DNA of 64,000 nucleotides from Kribbella amoyensis (GCF_007828865.1 NZ_VIVK01000001.1:3472001-3536000); one strand, 5' to 3'. Positions 32,283 to 42,023 are shown, counted from the first letter of the stretch. Notes: generated by a model from the letters alone, not told the origin. Made by a program: numbers and translations.

Positions 32283-35200
32283 ATGCAGAGCAAGCTGGAC
32301 GTCCAGAAGGCGGATGTTCTCGCGAAGGCCGTGGCCGCAGGGTCACACGGGCACGACAAGTCGGTGGACCCGGCGAAGCTGCGGAGCTTCCTCGAGCGGT
32401 ACTACCGGTACGTGGCCGCCGAAGACGTCGCCGAGCGGCAGCCGACCGACTGCCTCGGTGCCGCGAAGCACCACTACAAATCCGCGATGGCCCGCCCCCA
32501 GGGCACCGCCAAGGTGCACGTCTTCACCCCGACCCTGGAGGAGCACGGCTGGTCGGCGAACGGCCGGACCGTGGTCGAGATCGTCGTCGACGACATGCCG
32601 TTCCTGGTCGACAGCGCGGCCATGGTGATCACCGAGCACGGGCTCGAGCTGCAGCTGCTGGTGCACCCGCAGTTCGTCGTCCGCCGGGACGTGGCCGGCA
32701 CCCTGCAGGAGGTGCTCGACGACGCGGCCAGCGCGGACGGGCACGACCTGGTCCGGGAGAGCTGGATGCACCTGGAGGTCGAGCGGATCGCCGACCCCGC
32801 CGAGCACCGCGAGCTGGAGCGCGCGCTGCAGCAGGTGCTGAGCGACGTGCGCGAGGCGGTCGAGGACTGGCCGAAGATGCACGAGAAGGCCGTCGGCATC
32901 GCCGAGGAGCTGGACGCGGCGAAGCTGCCGGTCAGCGCGACCGAGGTGGAGGAGGCCCGGGAGCTGCTGGAGTGGCTCGCCGACGAGCACTTCACCTTCC
33001 TCGGCTACCGCGAGTACGCGTTCTCGATGCGCGGTGACCAGGGCGTCCTGCGCGGCGTCCCCGGGACCGGGCTGGGCATCCTCCGGCCGGACCCGAAGCA
33101 GGACGAGAACGCCGGCCTGCTCCCGCCCGAGGTGAGCGCGAAGGCCCGGGAGAAGAAGCTGCTCATCCTGACCAAGGCGAACTCCCGCTCCACCGTGCAC
33201 CGGTCGGCGTACCTCGACTACGTCGGGCTGAAGCAGTTCGACGAGAACGGCGAGCCGGTCGGGGAGCGGCGGTTCATCGGCCTGCTCTCCTCCACGGCGT
33301 ACACCGAGAGCGTCATGCAGGTCCCGGTGCTGCGGCGCAAGGCGCTCGAGCTGTTCAAGCTGACCGGCTTCGAGGCGAACAGCCACAGCGGCAAGGGCCT
33401 GCTGGACGTGCTGGAGACCTACCCGCGCGACGAGCTGCTGCAGGCGCCGGTGGAGGACCTGCTGCCGATCGTCCAGACGGTGCTGCACCTGCAGGAGCGG
33501 CGCGCGGTCAAGCTGTTCGTCCGGCGCGACGTCTACAACCGATACCTGTCCTGCCTGGTCTACCTGCCGCGTGACCGCTACACGACCGCGGTCCGGCTGA
33601 AGATGCAGCAGTTGCTCAAGGACGCGATCGGCGCCGACTCGGTGGAGTACACCGCGGCCGTGTCCGAGTCCGTCCTGGCCCGCGTGCACTTCGTCGTCCG
33701 GATGAAGGCGGGGGAGACGGTCGGCAGCTACGACGCCGACCTGCTCGAGCAGAAGGTGGTCGAGGCGGCCCGCTCCTGGCAGGACGACTTCGGCGCGGCG
33801 CTGCACGCGCTCGGCGGTGACCGGGCGGTGACCCGGCTGAACAGCCAGTACGCCGACGGCTTCCCGGAGGCGTACAAGGAGGACTTCGACGCCCGGGTCG
33901 CGGTCCGGGACGTGATGGTGCTGGACGACCTGCCGACCGAGGACGGTCTGGCGATGTCGCTCTACACGCCGATCGACGAGCAGTGGGAGGGCGAGCGCCG
34001 GTTCAAGGTGTACCGGACCGGGTCCGCGCTGTCGCTGTCCGACGTGCTGCCGCACCTGACCCACATGGGGGTCGAGGTGATCGACGAGCGGCCGTACGAG
34101 ATCCGCCGCGCCGGGGGATCCGCGTACATCTACGACTTCGGGTTGCGCGCCCCGGTCGAGTACGAGGAACGCGAGGAACTGCGCAAGCTGTTCTCCGACA
34201 CGTTCCAGGCCGTCTGGGAGGGCCGGGCCGAGTCGGACAAGCTGAACGCGCTGGTCCTGCGGGGCAACCTCAGCTGGCGGCAGGTGTCGATCCTGCGGGC
34301 GTACCAGAAGTACATCCGGCAGGGCGGGACGCCGTTCAGCCGGGACTACATCCAGACCACGTTCCTCAACCACGTGGACGTGGCGAGCCTGCTGGTGCAG
34401 CTGTTCGAGACCAGCTTCGACCCGGCTCGCGGTGCCGCCGACGACCCGGCCCGGGTGAGCGCGGTGGCCCAGTTGGAGAAGGAGATCGTCGCCGCGCTGG
34501 ACACGGTGAAGAGCCTGGACGAGGACCGGATCCTGCGGTCCTACCTGACCGTGATGAAGGCGACCCTGCGGACGAACTTCTTCCAGCCCGGCCCGGACGG
34601 CCGGCCGCGCGACTACATCTCGCTGAAGCTGGAGCCGAAGGCCATCCCGGAGCTGCCGGAGCCGCGGCCGGCGTACGAGATCTTCGTGTACTCGCCGCAG
34701 GTCGAGGGCGTGCACCTGCGGTTCGGCGCCGTCGCCCGCGGTGGGTTGCGCTGGTCGGACCGGCAGGAGGACTTCCGGACCGAGGTGCTCGGCCTGGTCA
34801 AGGCGCAGATGGTGAAGAACTCGGTGATCGTGCCGGTCGGCGCCAAGGGCGGGTTCTTCGCCAAGCAGCTGCCCGACCCGGCCGTCGACCGGGACGCCTG
34901 GCTGGCCGAGGGGGTGGCGTCGTACAAGACGTTCATCTCCGGCCTGCTGGACATCACCGACAACATCGTCGCCGGCGAGATCATTGCCCCGAGCAACGTG
35001 GTCCGGTACGACGGCGACGACGCCTACCTGGTGGTCGCCGCGGACAAGGGCACGGCGACGTTCTCCGACATCGCGAACGGCGTGGCCAAGGAGTACGGGT
35101 TCTGGCTCGGGGACGCGTTCGCCTCCGGCGGCTCGGTCGGGTACGACCACAAGGCGATGGGGATCACCGCGCGGGGCGCCTGGGAGTCGGTCAAGCGGCA

Positions 35201-37148
35201 CTTCCGCGAGATGGGCCACGACTGCCAGAACGCCGACTTCACCGTCGTCGGCGTCGGCGACCTGTCCGGCGACGTGTTCGGCAACGGGATGCTGCTGTCG
35301 GAGCACATCCGGCTGGTCGCGGCGTTCGACCACCGGCACATCTTCCTCGACCCCAGCCCGGACGCGGCCGTCTCGTTCGCGGAGCGGCGCCGGTTGTTCG
35401 ACCTGCCGCGGTCGTCCTGGGCGGACTACGACAGCGCGCTGATCTCGGCGGGCGGCGGCGTCTTCCCGCGGACGGACAAGGCGATCCCGATCTCGACCGA
35501 GGTGCGGGACGCGCTCGGGATCGAGGGCCACCCGGCGACGCTGACCCCGGCCGAGCTGATGAGCGCGATCCTGAAGGCGCCGGTCGACCTGTTCTGGAAC
35601 GGCGGCATCGGTACGTACGTGAAGTCCGCGGCCGAGACGCACGCCGACGTCGGCGACAAGGCCAACGACCCGATCCGGATCAACGGGTCCGACCTGCGGG
35701 CCCGCGCGGTCGGCGAGGGCGGCAACCTGGGCTTCACCCAGCTCGGCCGGATCGAGTACGCCCAGCACGGTGGCCGGATCAACACCGACTTCATCGACAA
35801 CGTGGCCGGCGTGGACACCTCCGACCACGAGGTGAACATCAAGATCCTGCTGGACCAGGTGGTCGTCGACGGCGACCTGACCGAGAAGCAGCGCAACGAC
35901 GTGATCGCGTCGATGACCGACGAGGTCGCCCAGTTGGTGCTGAAGAGCAACTACCGGCAGAACATCGCGCTCGCGAACGCGTCCGCGCAGGCGCCCGCGT
36001 TGCTGCACGTCCACCAGGACTGGGTCCGCCGGCTGGAGAAGCAGGGCCTGCTCGACCGCGAACTGGAGTTCCTGCCGAGCATCGCGGAGTTCAAGCGCCG
36101 CAAGCTCGAGGGCAAGGGGCTGACGTCCCCCGAGCTGTCGGTGCTGATCGCGTACACCAAGATCGTGCTCGAGGCCGAACTCCTGAACACCTCGCTGCCC
36201 GACGACGACTACCTGGCGGCCAAGCTCGCGAGCTACTTCCCGCAGGTGATCCAGGAGCGGTTCGGCGACCCGATGCAGGCGCACCAGCTGCGCCGGGAGA
36301 TCATCACCACCCAGGTGGTGAACGAGTTCGTGAACTCGTCCGGGATCACCGCGTTCCACCGGCTCTCGCTGGAGACCGGCGGGACCGTCGAGGACGTCGT
36401 GCGCGCGAACCTCGCCGCCAGCCGGATCTTCGGCCAGCCCGAACTGCTCGCCCACAACGCCGACCTGGACAACGTCGTCGACGCGGACACCCAGACCAGG
36501 ATGCGGCTGGAGACCCGCACCCTGGTCGAGCGCGCGACCCGTTGGCTGGTCAGCAACCGGCGGCCCCCGGTCGACATCGCCGAACTGGTCGACTTCTTCG
36601 CGCCCGGGATCGCGAAGCTGACCAGCGCGCTGCCCGAGGTCCTGCGCGGCCGCGAGCTCGCGTTGTTCGAGCAGCGCCGGGAAGCCCTGGTGGCGAAGGG
36701 GGTGCCGGAGGAGTTCGCGACCCGGATCGCGGTCCTGCCGCCGGCGTACGCGGGGCTCGGTGTCGTCGAGACCGCCGACCGGGACGACCTCGACATCCTC
36801 GAGGTGGCGAAGGTGCACTTCGCTCTCGGTGAGCGGCTGCAGCTCGGCCGGTTCCTGGAGCGCATCATCGCGTTGCCGCGGACCGACCGTTGGCAGACGA
36901 TGGCCCGGGCCGCCCTCCGCGACGACCTCCACGCCGTCCACGCCCGGCTCACCGCCCAGGTGCTCGCCGCCACGGACGCCACCGCCGACCCGGAGGAGCG
37001 CGTCATCTCCTGGCAGGACCAGAACGAGGCGGCCCTGTCGAGAGCGGCGACCATGCTCGAGGAGATCGTCGAGACCGACGGCCCCGAGCTGGCCCACCTC
37101 TCGGTCGGCCTCCGCCTGGTCCGGACCCTGCTGGCCAACCAGGCCTGA
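32283..37148 (+). CDS. NAD-glutamate dehydrogenase, large 180-kDa type
   Basis: ATG 32283 gives 1621 residues, typical of the GDH-180 class; an in-frame start at 32232 is not preferred. The long N-terminal part (about 700 residues) contains regulatory domains (VEIVVDDMPFLVDSAAMVIT; FTFLGYREYAF). The catalytic domain follows, with RGGLRWSDRQEDFRTEVLGL and the Lys855 motif VPVGAKGGFFAKQLP. Further blocks are VGVGDLSGDVFGNGMLLSEH and FWNGGIGTYVKS. It oxidatively deaminates L-glutamate to 2-oxoglutarate with NAD+, mainly in amino acid catabolism. It is monocistronic, with a strong palindromic terminator 15 bp after its stop. A dense set of GC-rich short hairpins lies in the 132-bp leader. Confidence 0.95.
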   Translation: MQSKLDVQKADVLAKAVAAGSHGHDKSVDPAKLRSFLERYYRYVAAEDVAERQPTDCLGAAKHHYKSAMARPQGTAKVHVFTPTLEEHGWSANGRTVVEIVVDDMPFLVDSAAMVITEHGLELQLLVHPQFVVRRDVAGTLQEVLDDAASADGHDLVRESWMHLEVERIADPAEHRELERALQQVLSDVREAVEDWPKMHEKAVGIAEELDAAKLPVSATEVEEARELLEWLADEHFTFLGYREYAFSMRGDQGVLRGVPGTGLGILRPDPKQDENAGLLPPEVSAKAREKKLLILTKANSRSTVHRSAYLDYVGLKQFDENGEPVGERRFIGLLSSTAYTESVMQVPVLRRKALELFKLTGFEANSHSGKGLLDVLETYPRDELLQAPVEDLLPIVQTVLHLQERRAVKLFVRRDVYNRYLSCLVYLPRDRYTTAVRLKMQQLLKDAIGADSVEYTAAVSESVLARVHFVVRMKAGETVGSYDADLLEQKVVEAARSWQDDFGAALHALGGDRAVTRLNSQYADGFPEAYKEDFDARVAVRDVMVLDDLPTEDGLAMSLYTPIDEQWEGERRFKVYRTGSALSLSDVLPHLTHMGVEVIDERPYEIRRAGGSAYIYDFGLRAPVEYEEREELRKLFSDTFQAVWEGRAESDKLNALVLRGNLSWRQVSILRAYQKYIRQGGTPFSRDYIQTTFLNHVDVASLLVQLFETSFDPARGAADDPARVSAVAQLEKEIVAALDTVKSLDEDRILRSYLTVMKATLRTNFFQPGPDGRPRDYISLKLEPKAIPELPEPRPAYEIFVYSPQVEGVHLRFGAVARGGLRWSDRQEDFRTEVLGLVKAQMVKNSVIVPVGAKGGFFAKQLPDPAVDRDAWLAEGVASYKTFISGLLDITDNIVAGEIIAPSNVVRYDGDDAYLVVAADKGTATFSDIANGVAKEYGFWLGDAFASGGSVGYDHKAMGITARGAWESVKRHFREMGHDCQNADFTVVGVGDLSGDVFGNGMLLSEHIRLVAAFDHRHIFLDPSPDAAVSFAERRRLFDLPRSSWADYDSALISAGGGVFPRTDKAIPISTEVRDALGIEGHPATLTPAELMSAILKAPVDLFWNGGIGTYVKSAAETHADVGDKANDPIRINGSDLRARAVGEGGNLGFTQLGRIEYAQHGGRINTDFIDNVAGVDTSDHEVNIKILLDQVVVDGDLTEKQRNDVIASMTDEVAQLVLKSNYRQNIALANASAQAPALLHVHQDWVRRLEKQGLLDRELEFLPSIAEFKRRKLEGKGLTSPELSVLIAYTKIVLEAELLNTSLPDDDYLAAKLASYFPQVIQERFGDPMQAHQLRREIITTQVVNEFVNSSGITAFHRLSLETGGTVEDVVRANLAASRIFGQPELLAHNADLDNVVDADTQTRMRLETRTLVERATRWLVSNRRPPVDIAELVDFFAPGIAKLTSALPEVLRGRELALFEQRREALVAKGVPEEFATRIAVLPPAYAGLGVVETADRDDLDILEVAKVHFALGERLQLGRFLERIIALPRTDRWQTMARAALRDDLHAVHARLTAQVLAATDATADPEERVISWQDQNEAALSRAATMLEEIVETDGPELAHLSVGLRLVRTLLANQA

Positions 37149-37162
37149 TGGTTGGAGCACCA

Positions 37163-37196
37163 GCTCGTGGCTGACCGAATTCGGTCAGCCACGAGC
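37163..37196 (+). terminator. Perfect 34-bp palindrome after the glutamate dehydrogenase gene
   Basis: GCTCGTGGCTGACCG and its reverse complement CGGTCAGCCACGAGC flank AATT, giving a perfect 15-bp stem (17 bp as duplex DNA) 15 bp after the stop. It is followed by a pyrimidine-rich CTCTTGTC rather than a T run. It very probably acts as a terminator; being symmetrical it could act from both sides, towards the convergent gntR gene too. Confidence 0.8.
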
Positions 37197-37256
37197 CGAG
37201 CTCTTGTCACCGCCCGGCCCCGCCCCTACGGTCACAGCAGCACGACCCAAGCAAGC

Positions 37257-37285
37257 CGCCGCCCGGCCCTGAGCCCCGGGCGGCG
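37257..37285. terminator. Second GC-rich hairpin between gdh and gntR
   Basis: CGCCGCCCGG pairs with CCGGGCGGCG around a 9-nt loop, and CTCTGCTTT follows on the plus strand. It lies 31 bp beyond the stop of the minus-strand gntR gene, so it may serve as that gene's terminator as well as a back-up for gdh. Confidence 0.55.
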
Positions 37286-37316
37286 CTCTGCTTTGCGGGG
37301 TGTCCGGGGTGCGGGA

Positions 37317-38057
37317 TCAGCGGTCGCTGACGACGACGTCCACGGAGTACTGGTCGGCGCGGTAGCAGTGGTCGCCGAACTCGACGGGCGCACCGTCGGC
37401 GGCATAGGCGGAGCGGGTCATCGTGACCAGCGGCTCGGCCTTCGACATGTGCAGGGTGCGGCGCTCCTCGGCGGTGGCGTTGCGGGCGCCGATGCGTTGC
37501 CGGGCGACCGTCGGGCGGATGCCGCGGGCCCGCAGCACGGCGTACAGGCCGTCGGCGGTGAGTTGCTCGATGGTCAGGTCGTCGAGTGCCGGGGGCAACC
37601 AGTTCCGCATGATCGCGAGCGGGATGTCGCCCGCGTACCGCAGTCGCACGACCGCCACCAACGGCGTCCCCGACGGCAACTCCAGGACGCCGGCCGCCCG
37701 GTCGTCCTGCGCTTCGCAGTTCAGCGAGAGCACCTCTGTCCGTGGCGTGCGCCCCTCGCGGACCAGGTCCTCGTACAGGCTGGTCAGCTCGGCCTTGCGG
37801 TGCACCATCTGGCTCGCGACCGTGGTGCCGATCCCACGCCGGCGGACCAGCAGGCCCTGGTTCACGAGCTCGGAGATGGCCCGGCGCACGGTCGGGCGGG
37901 ACAGGCTCAGCCGATCCGACATGGCGATCTCGTTCTCGAACGGATCACCGGGACGCAGCGTGCCGCCGGTGATGGCAGCGGTCAGCTGCTCGGCGAGCTG
38001 ATGGTAGAGCGGCACCGGGCTCGCCCGATCGAGCTGGATCGGCAGGGCGGCGGTCAT
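37317..38057 (-). CDS. GntR family (UTRA-domain) regulator of the inositol operon
   Basis: This 246-residue protein starts at ATG 38057. Residues ~9-75 form the GntR winged helix (PLYHQLAEQLTAAITGGTLR; LSLSRPTVRRAISELVNQGL). Residues ~95-240 form a UTRA ligand domain (LTSLYEDLVREGRTPRTEVL; IMRNWLPPALDDL). It is divergent from the first gene of the inositol operon across 168 bp, so it is the likely repressor, released by inositol or a catabolite. It is clearly a paralogue of the regulator at 56376-57119; both share the block LTSLYxDL and MRNWLP. Confidence 0.9.
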   Translation of the reverse strand: MTAALPIQLDRASPVPLYHQLAEQLTAAITGGTLRPGDPFENEIAMSDRLSLSRPTVRRAISELVNQGLLVRRRGIGTTVASQMVHRKAELTSLYEDLVREGRTPRTEVLSLNCEAQDDRAAGVLELPSGTPLVAVVRLRYAGDIPLAIMRNWLPPALDDLTIEQLTADGLYAVLRARGIRPTVARQRIGARNATAEERRTLHMSKAEPLVTMTRSAYAADGAPVEFGDHCYRADQYSVDVVVSDR

Positions 38058-38105
38058 GGGCCGGATGTTACAGCAAGCAGGTATGTATGTCTCTACGTGA
38101 AAATG

Positions 38106-38124
38106 TGTTAACAAACTATTGACA
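38106..38124 (+). promoter_or_regulatory. Candidate operator and -35 of the inositol operon
   Basis: TGTTAACA (38106-38113) is a perfect 8-bp palindrome and TTGACA (38119-38124) is a consensus -35. No strong -10 is seen 17 bp on (AAGGCT at 38142). This AT-richer patch is unusual in the 168-bp divergent region, and GntR binding here is inferred. A leader of about 70 nt would precede the first gene. Confidence 0.5.
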
Positions 38125-38225
38125 CCTCTGGCGTGGCCGGGAAGGCTGGCCGCACAGGACGCGTGCCGCTCGGCCCCGGGACGGCGCGGACTGGCAGGGG
38201 ATTCCGGGACGGGAGAGGGCTGCGG

Positions 38226-39227
38226 ATGCGGATCGGTTTGGTCGGAGTCGGACGGATCGGGGCGTTCCACGCCGCCACCCTGAAGGGGTTGCCGGCGGTG
38301 GACCAGGTGGTGGTCGCGGACGCCGACGCGAACCGCGCGGAACTGGTCGCGAAGGATCTCGGGATCGAGTTCGCCCCGGACGTGGACGCCTTGCTGGCGA
38401 GCCGCCTGGACGGGTTCGTGATAGCGGCCGCGACGTCGGCACACGCGGACCTGCTCGCCCGGGGCGTGGCCGCGGGGATCCCCACCTTCTGCGAGAAGCC
38501 GATCGCGCACGACCTGGCCGACACCCAACGCGTGGTCGAGCTGGTCGAGGCGTCCGACGTGCCGGTGCACATCGGCTTCCAGCGCCGCTTCGACGCCGGC
38601 TACCAGGCGGCCGCGGCCCAGGTCCGGTCCGGCGAGCTCGGGTTCGTCCACCACATCCGGGCGAACACCAACGACGCCTTCCCGCCGCCGCGGGAGTACA
38701 TCCCGACCAGCGGCGGCTTCTTCCGCGACTGCACGGTGCACGACTTCGACATCATCCGGTTCGTCACCGGCCGCGAGGTGGTCAGCGTGTACGCCACCGG
38801 CGCGAACCGGGGCGAGCCCTTCTTCGGCGAGTACGGCGACGTGGACGCGGCCGCCGCGCTGCTCACCCTCGACGACAGCACGTTCGTCTCGGTCAGCGGC
38901 ACCCGGTACAACGCGGCCGGCCACGACGTCCGGATGGAGGTGCTCGGCAGCCTCGGCTCGGTCGCGGTCGGCCTGGACGAGCACACCGCGCTGCGCTCGG
39001 CCGAAGCCGGGGTCACCTTCCCCGGTGGCGAGCCGCACGCCACGTTCATGGACCGCTTCCGCCCTGCGTACGTCGCCGAGCTCACCGCCTTCACCGAGGT
39101 GGTCGCCGGGACTCGCGAGGTCCCGTGCACCGTCCGCGATGCGCTGCAGGCGTTCCGGATCGCCGACGCCTGCGAACTGTCCCGCCACGAGAACCGCGTT
39201 GTCAGCCTGGAGGAGATCGCCCGATGA
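38226..39227 (+). CDS. Gfo/Idh/MocA oxidoreductase, inositol dehydrogenase-like
   Basis: ATG 38226 gives 333 residues. The N-terminal Rossmann motif reads IGLVGVGRIGAFHA, the catalytic Lys is in CEKPIAHDL (about residue 91), and the C-terminal half contains FFRDCTVHDFDIIRFVTG with the usual Asp/His pair. It would oxidise myo-, scyllo- or D-chiro-inositol with NAD+. Another Gfo/Idh gene (47947-48957) in the same island looks closer to classical IolG. This one may act on a different inositol isomer or on a rare sugar. It overlaps iolE by 4 nt. Confidence 0.85.
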   Translation: MRIGLVGVGRIGAFHAATLKGLPAVDQVVVADADANRAELVAKDLGIEFAPDVDALLASRLDGFVIAAATSAHADLLARGVAAGIPTFCEKPIAHDLADTQRVVELVEASDVPVHIGFQRRFDAGYQAAAAQVRSGELGFVHHIRANTNDAFPPPREYIPTSGGFFRDCTVHDFDIIRFVTGREVVSVYATGANRGEPFFGEYGDVDAAAALLTLDDSTFVSVSGTRYNAAGHDVRMEVLGSLGSVAVGLDEHTALRSAEAGVTFPGGEPHATFMDRFRPAYVAELTAFTEVVAGTREVPCTVRDALQAFRIADACELSRHENRVVSLEEIAR

Positions 39228-40108
39228 GTGACCTTGCTGCCCGGATCGCCGGAGCCCCGATCTCGTGGGGTGTCTGCGAGGTCCCCGGCTGGGGCTGGCA
39301 GTACGACCCGGAGACGGTCCTGGCACAGATGCGCGACGTCGGCATCGCGGCGACCGAGTTCGGGCCGGACGGGTTCCTGCCGGACGATCCGGCCGAGAAG
39401 GCGAAGACGCTCGCCGATCTCGGGCTCCGCGCGGTCGGCGGGTTCGTCCCGGTCGTGCTGCACGATCCGGGGCACGACCCGATCCCCGAGGTCGCCCGGG
39501 CGCTGCGAGGCTTCGTGGCCGCCGGCGCCTCGACCCTCGTGCTCGCGGCCGCGACGGGCCAGGACGGGTACGACGACCGCCCGGTGCTGGACGACACCGG
39601 CTGGGCCACGCTGCTCGCCAACCTGGACAAGCTGTCCGCGCTCGCCGCCGACGAGGGCATCCAGGCCACGATCCACCCGCACGTCGGCACGATGGTCGAG
39701 AACGCCGACGACGTGGACCGCGTCCTCCGTGGCTCGGCGATCGGCCTCACCCTCGACACCGGCCACCTGCTGATCGGCGGCGTCGACCCGGTCGCCCTCA
39801 CCATCGAACACACGGCCCGGATCAAGCACACCCACCTCAAGGACGTCGACGCGGCGTGGGCGGCGAAGGTCCAGTCCGGTGAGGTCGGCTACACCGACGC
39901 GGTGCGCCAGGGCATGTACCGACCGCTCGGCGCCGGCGACATCGACCTCGGCGCGATCGTCAGCACGCTCGAAGGCGCCGGCTACCAAGGCTGGTACGTC
40001 CTCGAGCAGGACACGATCCTGCAAGCGCGCCCCGCCGGCGAGGGCCCGGTCGCCGACGTCCGGGCCAGTATCACCCACCTACGCCGCCTGGCGGAGGCCG
40101 TCCGATGA
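39224..40108 (+). CDS. iolE: Inosose dehydratase (2-keto-myo-inositol dehydratase)
   Basis: This 294-residue TIM-barrel protein of the AP-endonuclease-2 type opens with IAGAPISWGVCEVPGWGWQY, a recognisable IolE start. Metal ligands are expected in ATIHPHVGTMVE, LTLDTGHLLIGG, IKHTHLKDVD and WYVLEQDT. It removes water from 2-keto-myo-inositol to give 3D-(3,5/4)-trihydroxycyclohexane-1,2-dione. It lies between the Gfo/Idh and iolC genes with 4-nt overlaps on both sides, as expected for its pathway step. Confidence 0.92.
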   Translation: MSDLAARIAGAPISWGVCEVPGWGWQYDPETVLAQMRDVGIAATEFGPDGFLPDDPAEKAKTLADLGLRAVGGFVPVVLHDPGHDPIPEVARALRGFVAAGASTLVLAAATGQDGYDDRPVLDDTGWATLLANLDKLSALAADEGIQATIHPHVGTMVENADDVDRVLRGSAIGLTLDTGHLLIGGVDPVALTIEHTARIKHTHLKDVDAAWAAKVQSGEVGYTDAVRQGMYRPLGAGDIDLGAIVSTLEGAGYQGWYVLEQDTILQARPAGEGPVADVRASITHLRRLAEAVR

Positions 40109-41073
40109 CGAACCCGCAGGAACCACCCCGGCGCGTCGACGAGGTGTTGACGATCGGGCGGATCGGGGTCGACCTGTATCCGTTGCAGATCGGGACTCCT
40201 CTGCAGGACGTGGCGAGCTTCGGCAAGTTCCTCGGTGGGAGCGCCACGAACGTCGCGGTGGCGGCGGCGCAGCACGGGCGGCGGTCCGCGGTGATCAGCC
40301 GGACCGGGAACGACCCGTTCGGGACCTTCATCCACCGGTCGCTGCGGGAACTCGGCGTGGACGACCGCTTCGTGACTCCGGTCGACACCCTGCCGACGCC
40401 GATCACGTTCTGCGAGATCTTCCCGCCGGACAACTTCCCGCTGTACTTCTACCGGTTCCCGAAGGCGCCCGACCTGGAGATCTATCCGTCCGAGCTGGAC
40501 CTGGACGCGATCCGGTCGGCGTCGATCTACTGGTCGACCGTCACCGGTCTGTCCGCCGAACCGAGCCGCTCGGCCCACTTCGTCGCCTGGGAGGCCCGCG
40601 AACGCCGGCCGCTGACCGTGCTCGACCTGGACTACCGGCCGATGTTCTGGGCGGATCCGAGCGAGGCGCACGAGCAGGTCAGCCGCGCCCTCGACCACTG
40701 CACCGTTGCCGTCGGCAACCGTGAGGAGTGCGAGGTCGCCGTCGGCGAGACGGACCCGGACAAGGCCGCCCAGGCGCTGCTGGACCGCGGCCTCGACCTG
40801 GCGATCGTCAAGCAGGGTCCGAAGGGCACCCTGGCCCGCACCCGGGACGAGCGCGTCGAGGTCCCGCCGTTCCCGGTCGAGGTGGTGAACGGTCTCGGTG
40901 CCGGCGACGGATTCGGCGGCGCCCTCTGCCACGGGCTGCTGTCCGGCTGGCCGCTGGAGAAGGTGATCCGGTTCGCGAACACGGCCGGCGCCATCGTCGC
41001 CTCCCGGCTGGAGTGCTCGACCGCGATGCCGACCGAGTCCGAGGTCCTGGCGAAGCTGGGTGAGCAGGCATGA
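40105..41073 (+). CDS. iolC: 5-dehydro-2-deoxygluconokinase
   Basis: This 322-residue PfkB-family kinase has the first signature FGKFLGGSATNVAVAAAQHG and the second, NGLGAGDGFGGALCHGLLSG, whose GAGD holds the catalytic Asp. It phosphorylates 5-dehydro-2-deoxy-D-gluconate to its 6-phosphate. It overlaps iolE and the downstream aldolase gene by 4 nt each. Assignment to IolC rather than another sugar kinase rests on operon position and sequence pattern (DLYPLQIGTPLQDVASF). Confidence 0.92.
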   Translation: MTNPQEPPRRVDEVLTIGRIGVDLYPLQIGTPLQDVASFGKFLGGSATNVAVAAAQHGRRSAVISRTGNDPFGTFIHRSLRELGVDDRFVTPVDTLPTPITFCEIFPPDNFPLYFYRFPKAPDLEIYPSELDLDAIRSASIYWSTVTGLSAEPSRSAHFVAWEARERRPLTVLDLDYRPMFWADPSEAHEQVSRALDHCTVAVGNREECEVAVGETDPDKAAQALLDRGLDLAIVKQGPKGTLARTRDERVEVPPFPVEVVNGLGAGDGFGGALCHGLLSGWPLEKVIRFANTAGAIVASRLECSTAMPTESEVLAKLGEQA

Positions 41074-42023
41074 GCGGCCTCGCGGAAGACCGTCCGGACC
41101 TCGGCAGACAGGTGGTCCCGGACGGGCCGCGGGCCGAGGTGCGTCGACAGGTGGACCTGACCGAGCTGCGCGTGCGGCACCCGGAGCGGGTCGCCGAGGC
41201 ATGGCAGCAGCGGCGACGGCGTGAACTGGTCGGCGAGGACGGGCGACTGCTGATCGTCGCCGCGGACCACCCGGCCCGCGGCGCGCTCGGGGTCCGGGAC
41301 GACCGGATGGCGATGGCGAGCCGGCCGGCCTTGATCGATCGGCTGGTGGCCGCGCTGGAACGCCCCGGGGTCGACGGGGTCCTCGCGACGCCCGACGTCC
41401 TGGAGGATCTCCTCCTGCTCGGTGCCCTGGAAGGCAAGATCGTCATCGGCTCGATGAACCGTGGCGGCCTGCAGGGCGCGACCTTCGAACTGGACGACCG
41501 GTTCACCGCGTACGGGAGTGCCGAGGAGATCGCCGCACGCCGGCTGGACGGCGGCAAGATGCTGACCCGGATCGACCTCGCGGACCCCGGCACCGTCGCC
41601 ACGCTGGAGAGCGCCGCGACCGCGGTCACCGGACTGGCCGAGCGCAAGCTGATGGCGATGGTCGAGCCGTTCTGGTCGACCCGCGAGGACGGGCGGGTCA
41701 CCAACCTGCTCGACCCCGACTCGGTGATCAGGTCGATCCACATCGCCTCCGGTCTCGGCGCGACCAGCGCGTACACCTGGCTCAAGCTGCCCGTGGTCGA
41801 CGACCTCGCCCGGGTGATGGAGGCGACGACGTTGCCGACGTTGTTGCTCGGTGGCGATCCCACGGTCGCGCCCGAGGAGACGTACGCGTCCTGGGGGAAG
41901 GCGCTCAGCCTGCCCTCGGTCCGGGGTCTCGTGGTCGGTCGCGCGCTCCTGTTCCCGCCCGACGGCGACGTGCCGGCCGCAGTCGACCACGCCGCTGCCC
42001 TAGTCCATGGAGGTGCCGCATGA
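41070..42023 (+). CDS. Cgl0159-type (beta/alpha)8 aldolase, likely acting on 2-deoxy-5-keto-gluconate 6-phosphate
   Basis: This 317-residue protein resembles the Cgl0159 family, a class I aldolase-like fold found in actinobacterial inositol operons. Recognisable blocks are LLIVAADHPARGALGVRDD, GKIVIGSMNRGGLQGA, GGKMLTRIDLADPGT, MAMVEPFWS and YTWLKLPVVDD, the last with a Lys suitable for Schiff-base chemistry. In B. subtilis this step is done by IolJ, which cleaves the phosphorylated intermediate to dihydroxyacetone phosphate and malonate semialdehyde. Position between iolC and iolB supports the same job here. That it replaces IolJ is inference. Confidence 0.8.
   Translation: MSGLAEDRPDLGRQVVPDGPRAEVRRQVDLTELRVRHPERVAEAWQQRRRRELVGEDGRLLIVAADHPARGALGVRDDRMAMASRPALIDRLVAALERPGVDGVLATPDVLEDLLLLGALEGKIVIGSMNRGGLQGATFELDDRFTAYGSAEEIAARRLDGGKMLTRIDLADPGTVATLESAATAVTGLAERKLMAMVEPFWSTREDGRVTNLLDPDSVIRSIHIASGLGATSAYTWLKLPVVDDLARVMEATTLPTLLLGGDPTVAPEETYASWGKALSLPSVRGLVVGRALLFPPDGDVPAAVDHAAALVHGGAA

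Noticed and set aside
32343..37160. Open frame of about 1600 codons on the minus strand opposite the glutamate dehydrogenase gene
   Set aside because: It mirrors the codon structure of the dehydrogenase in high-GC DNA, and its product is low-complexity (rich in Arg, Val, Asp, Gln, His) with no domain pattern.
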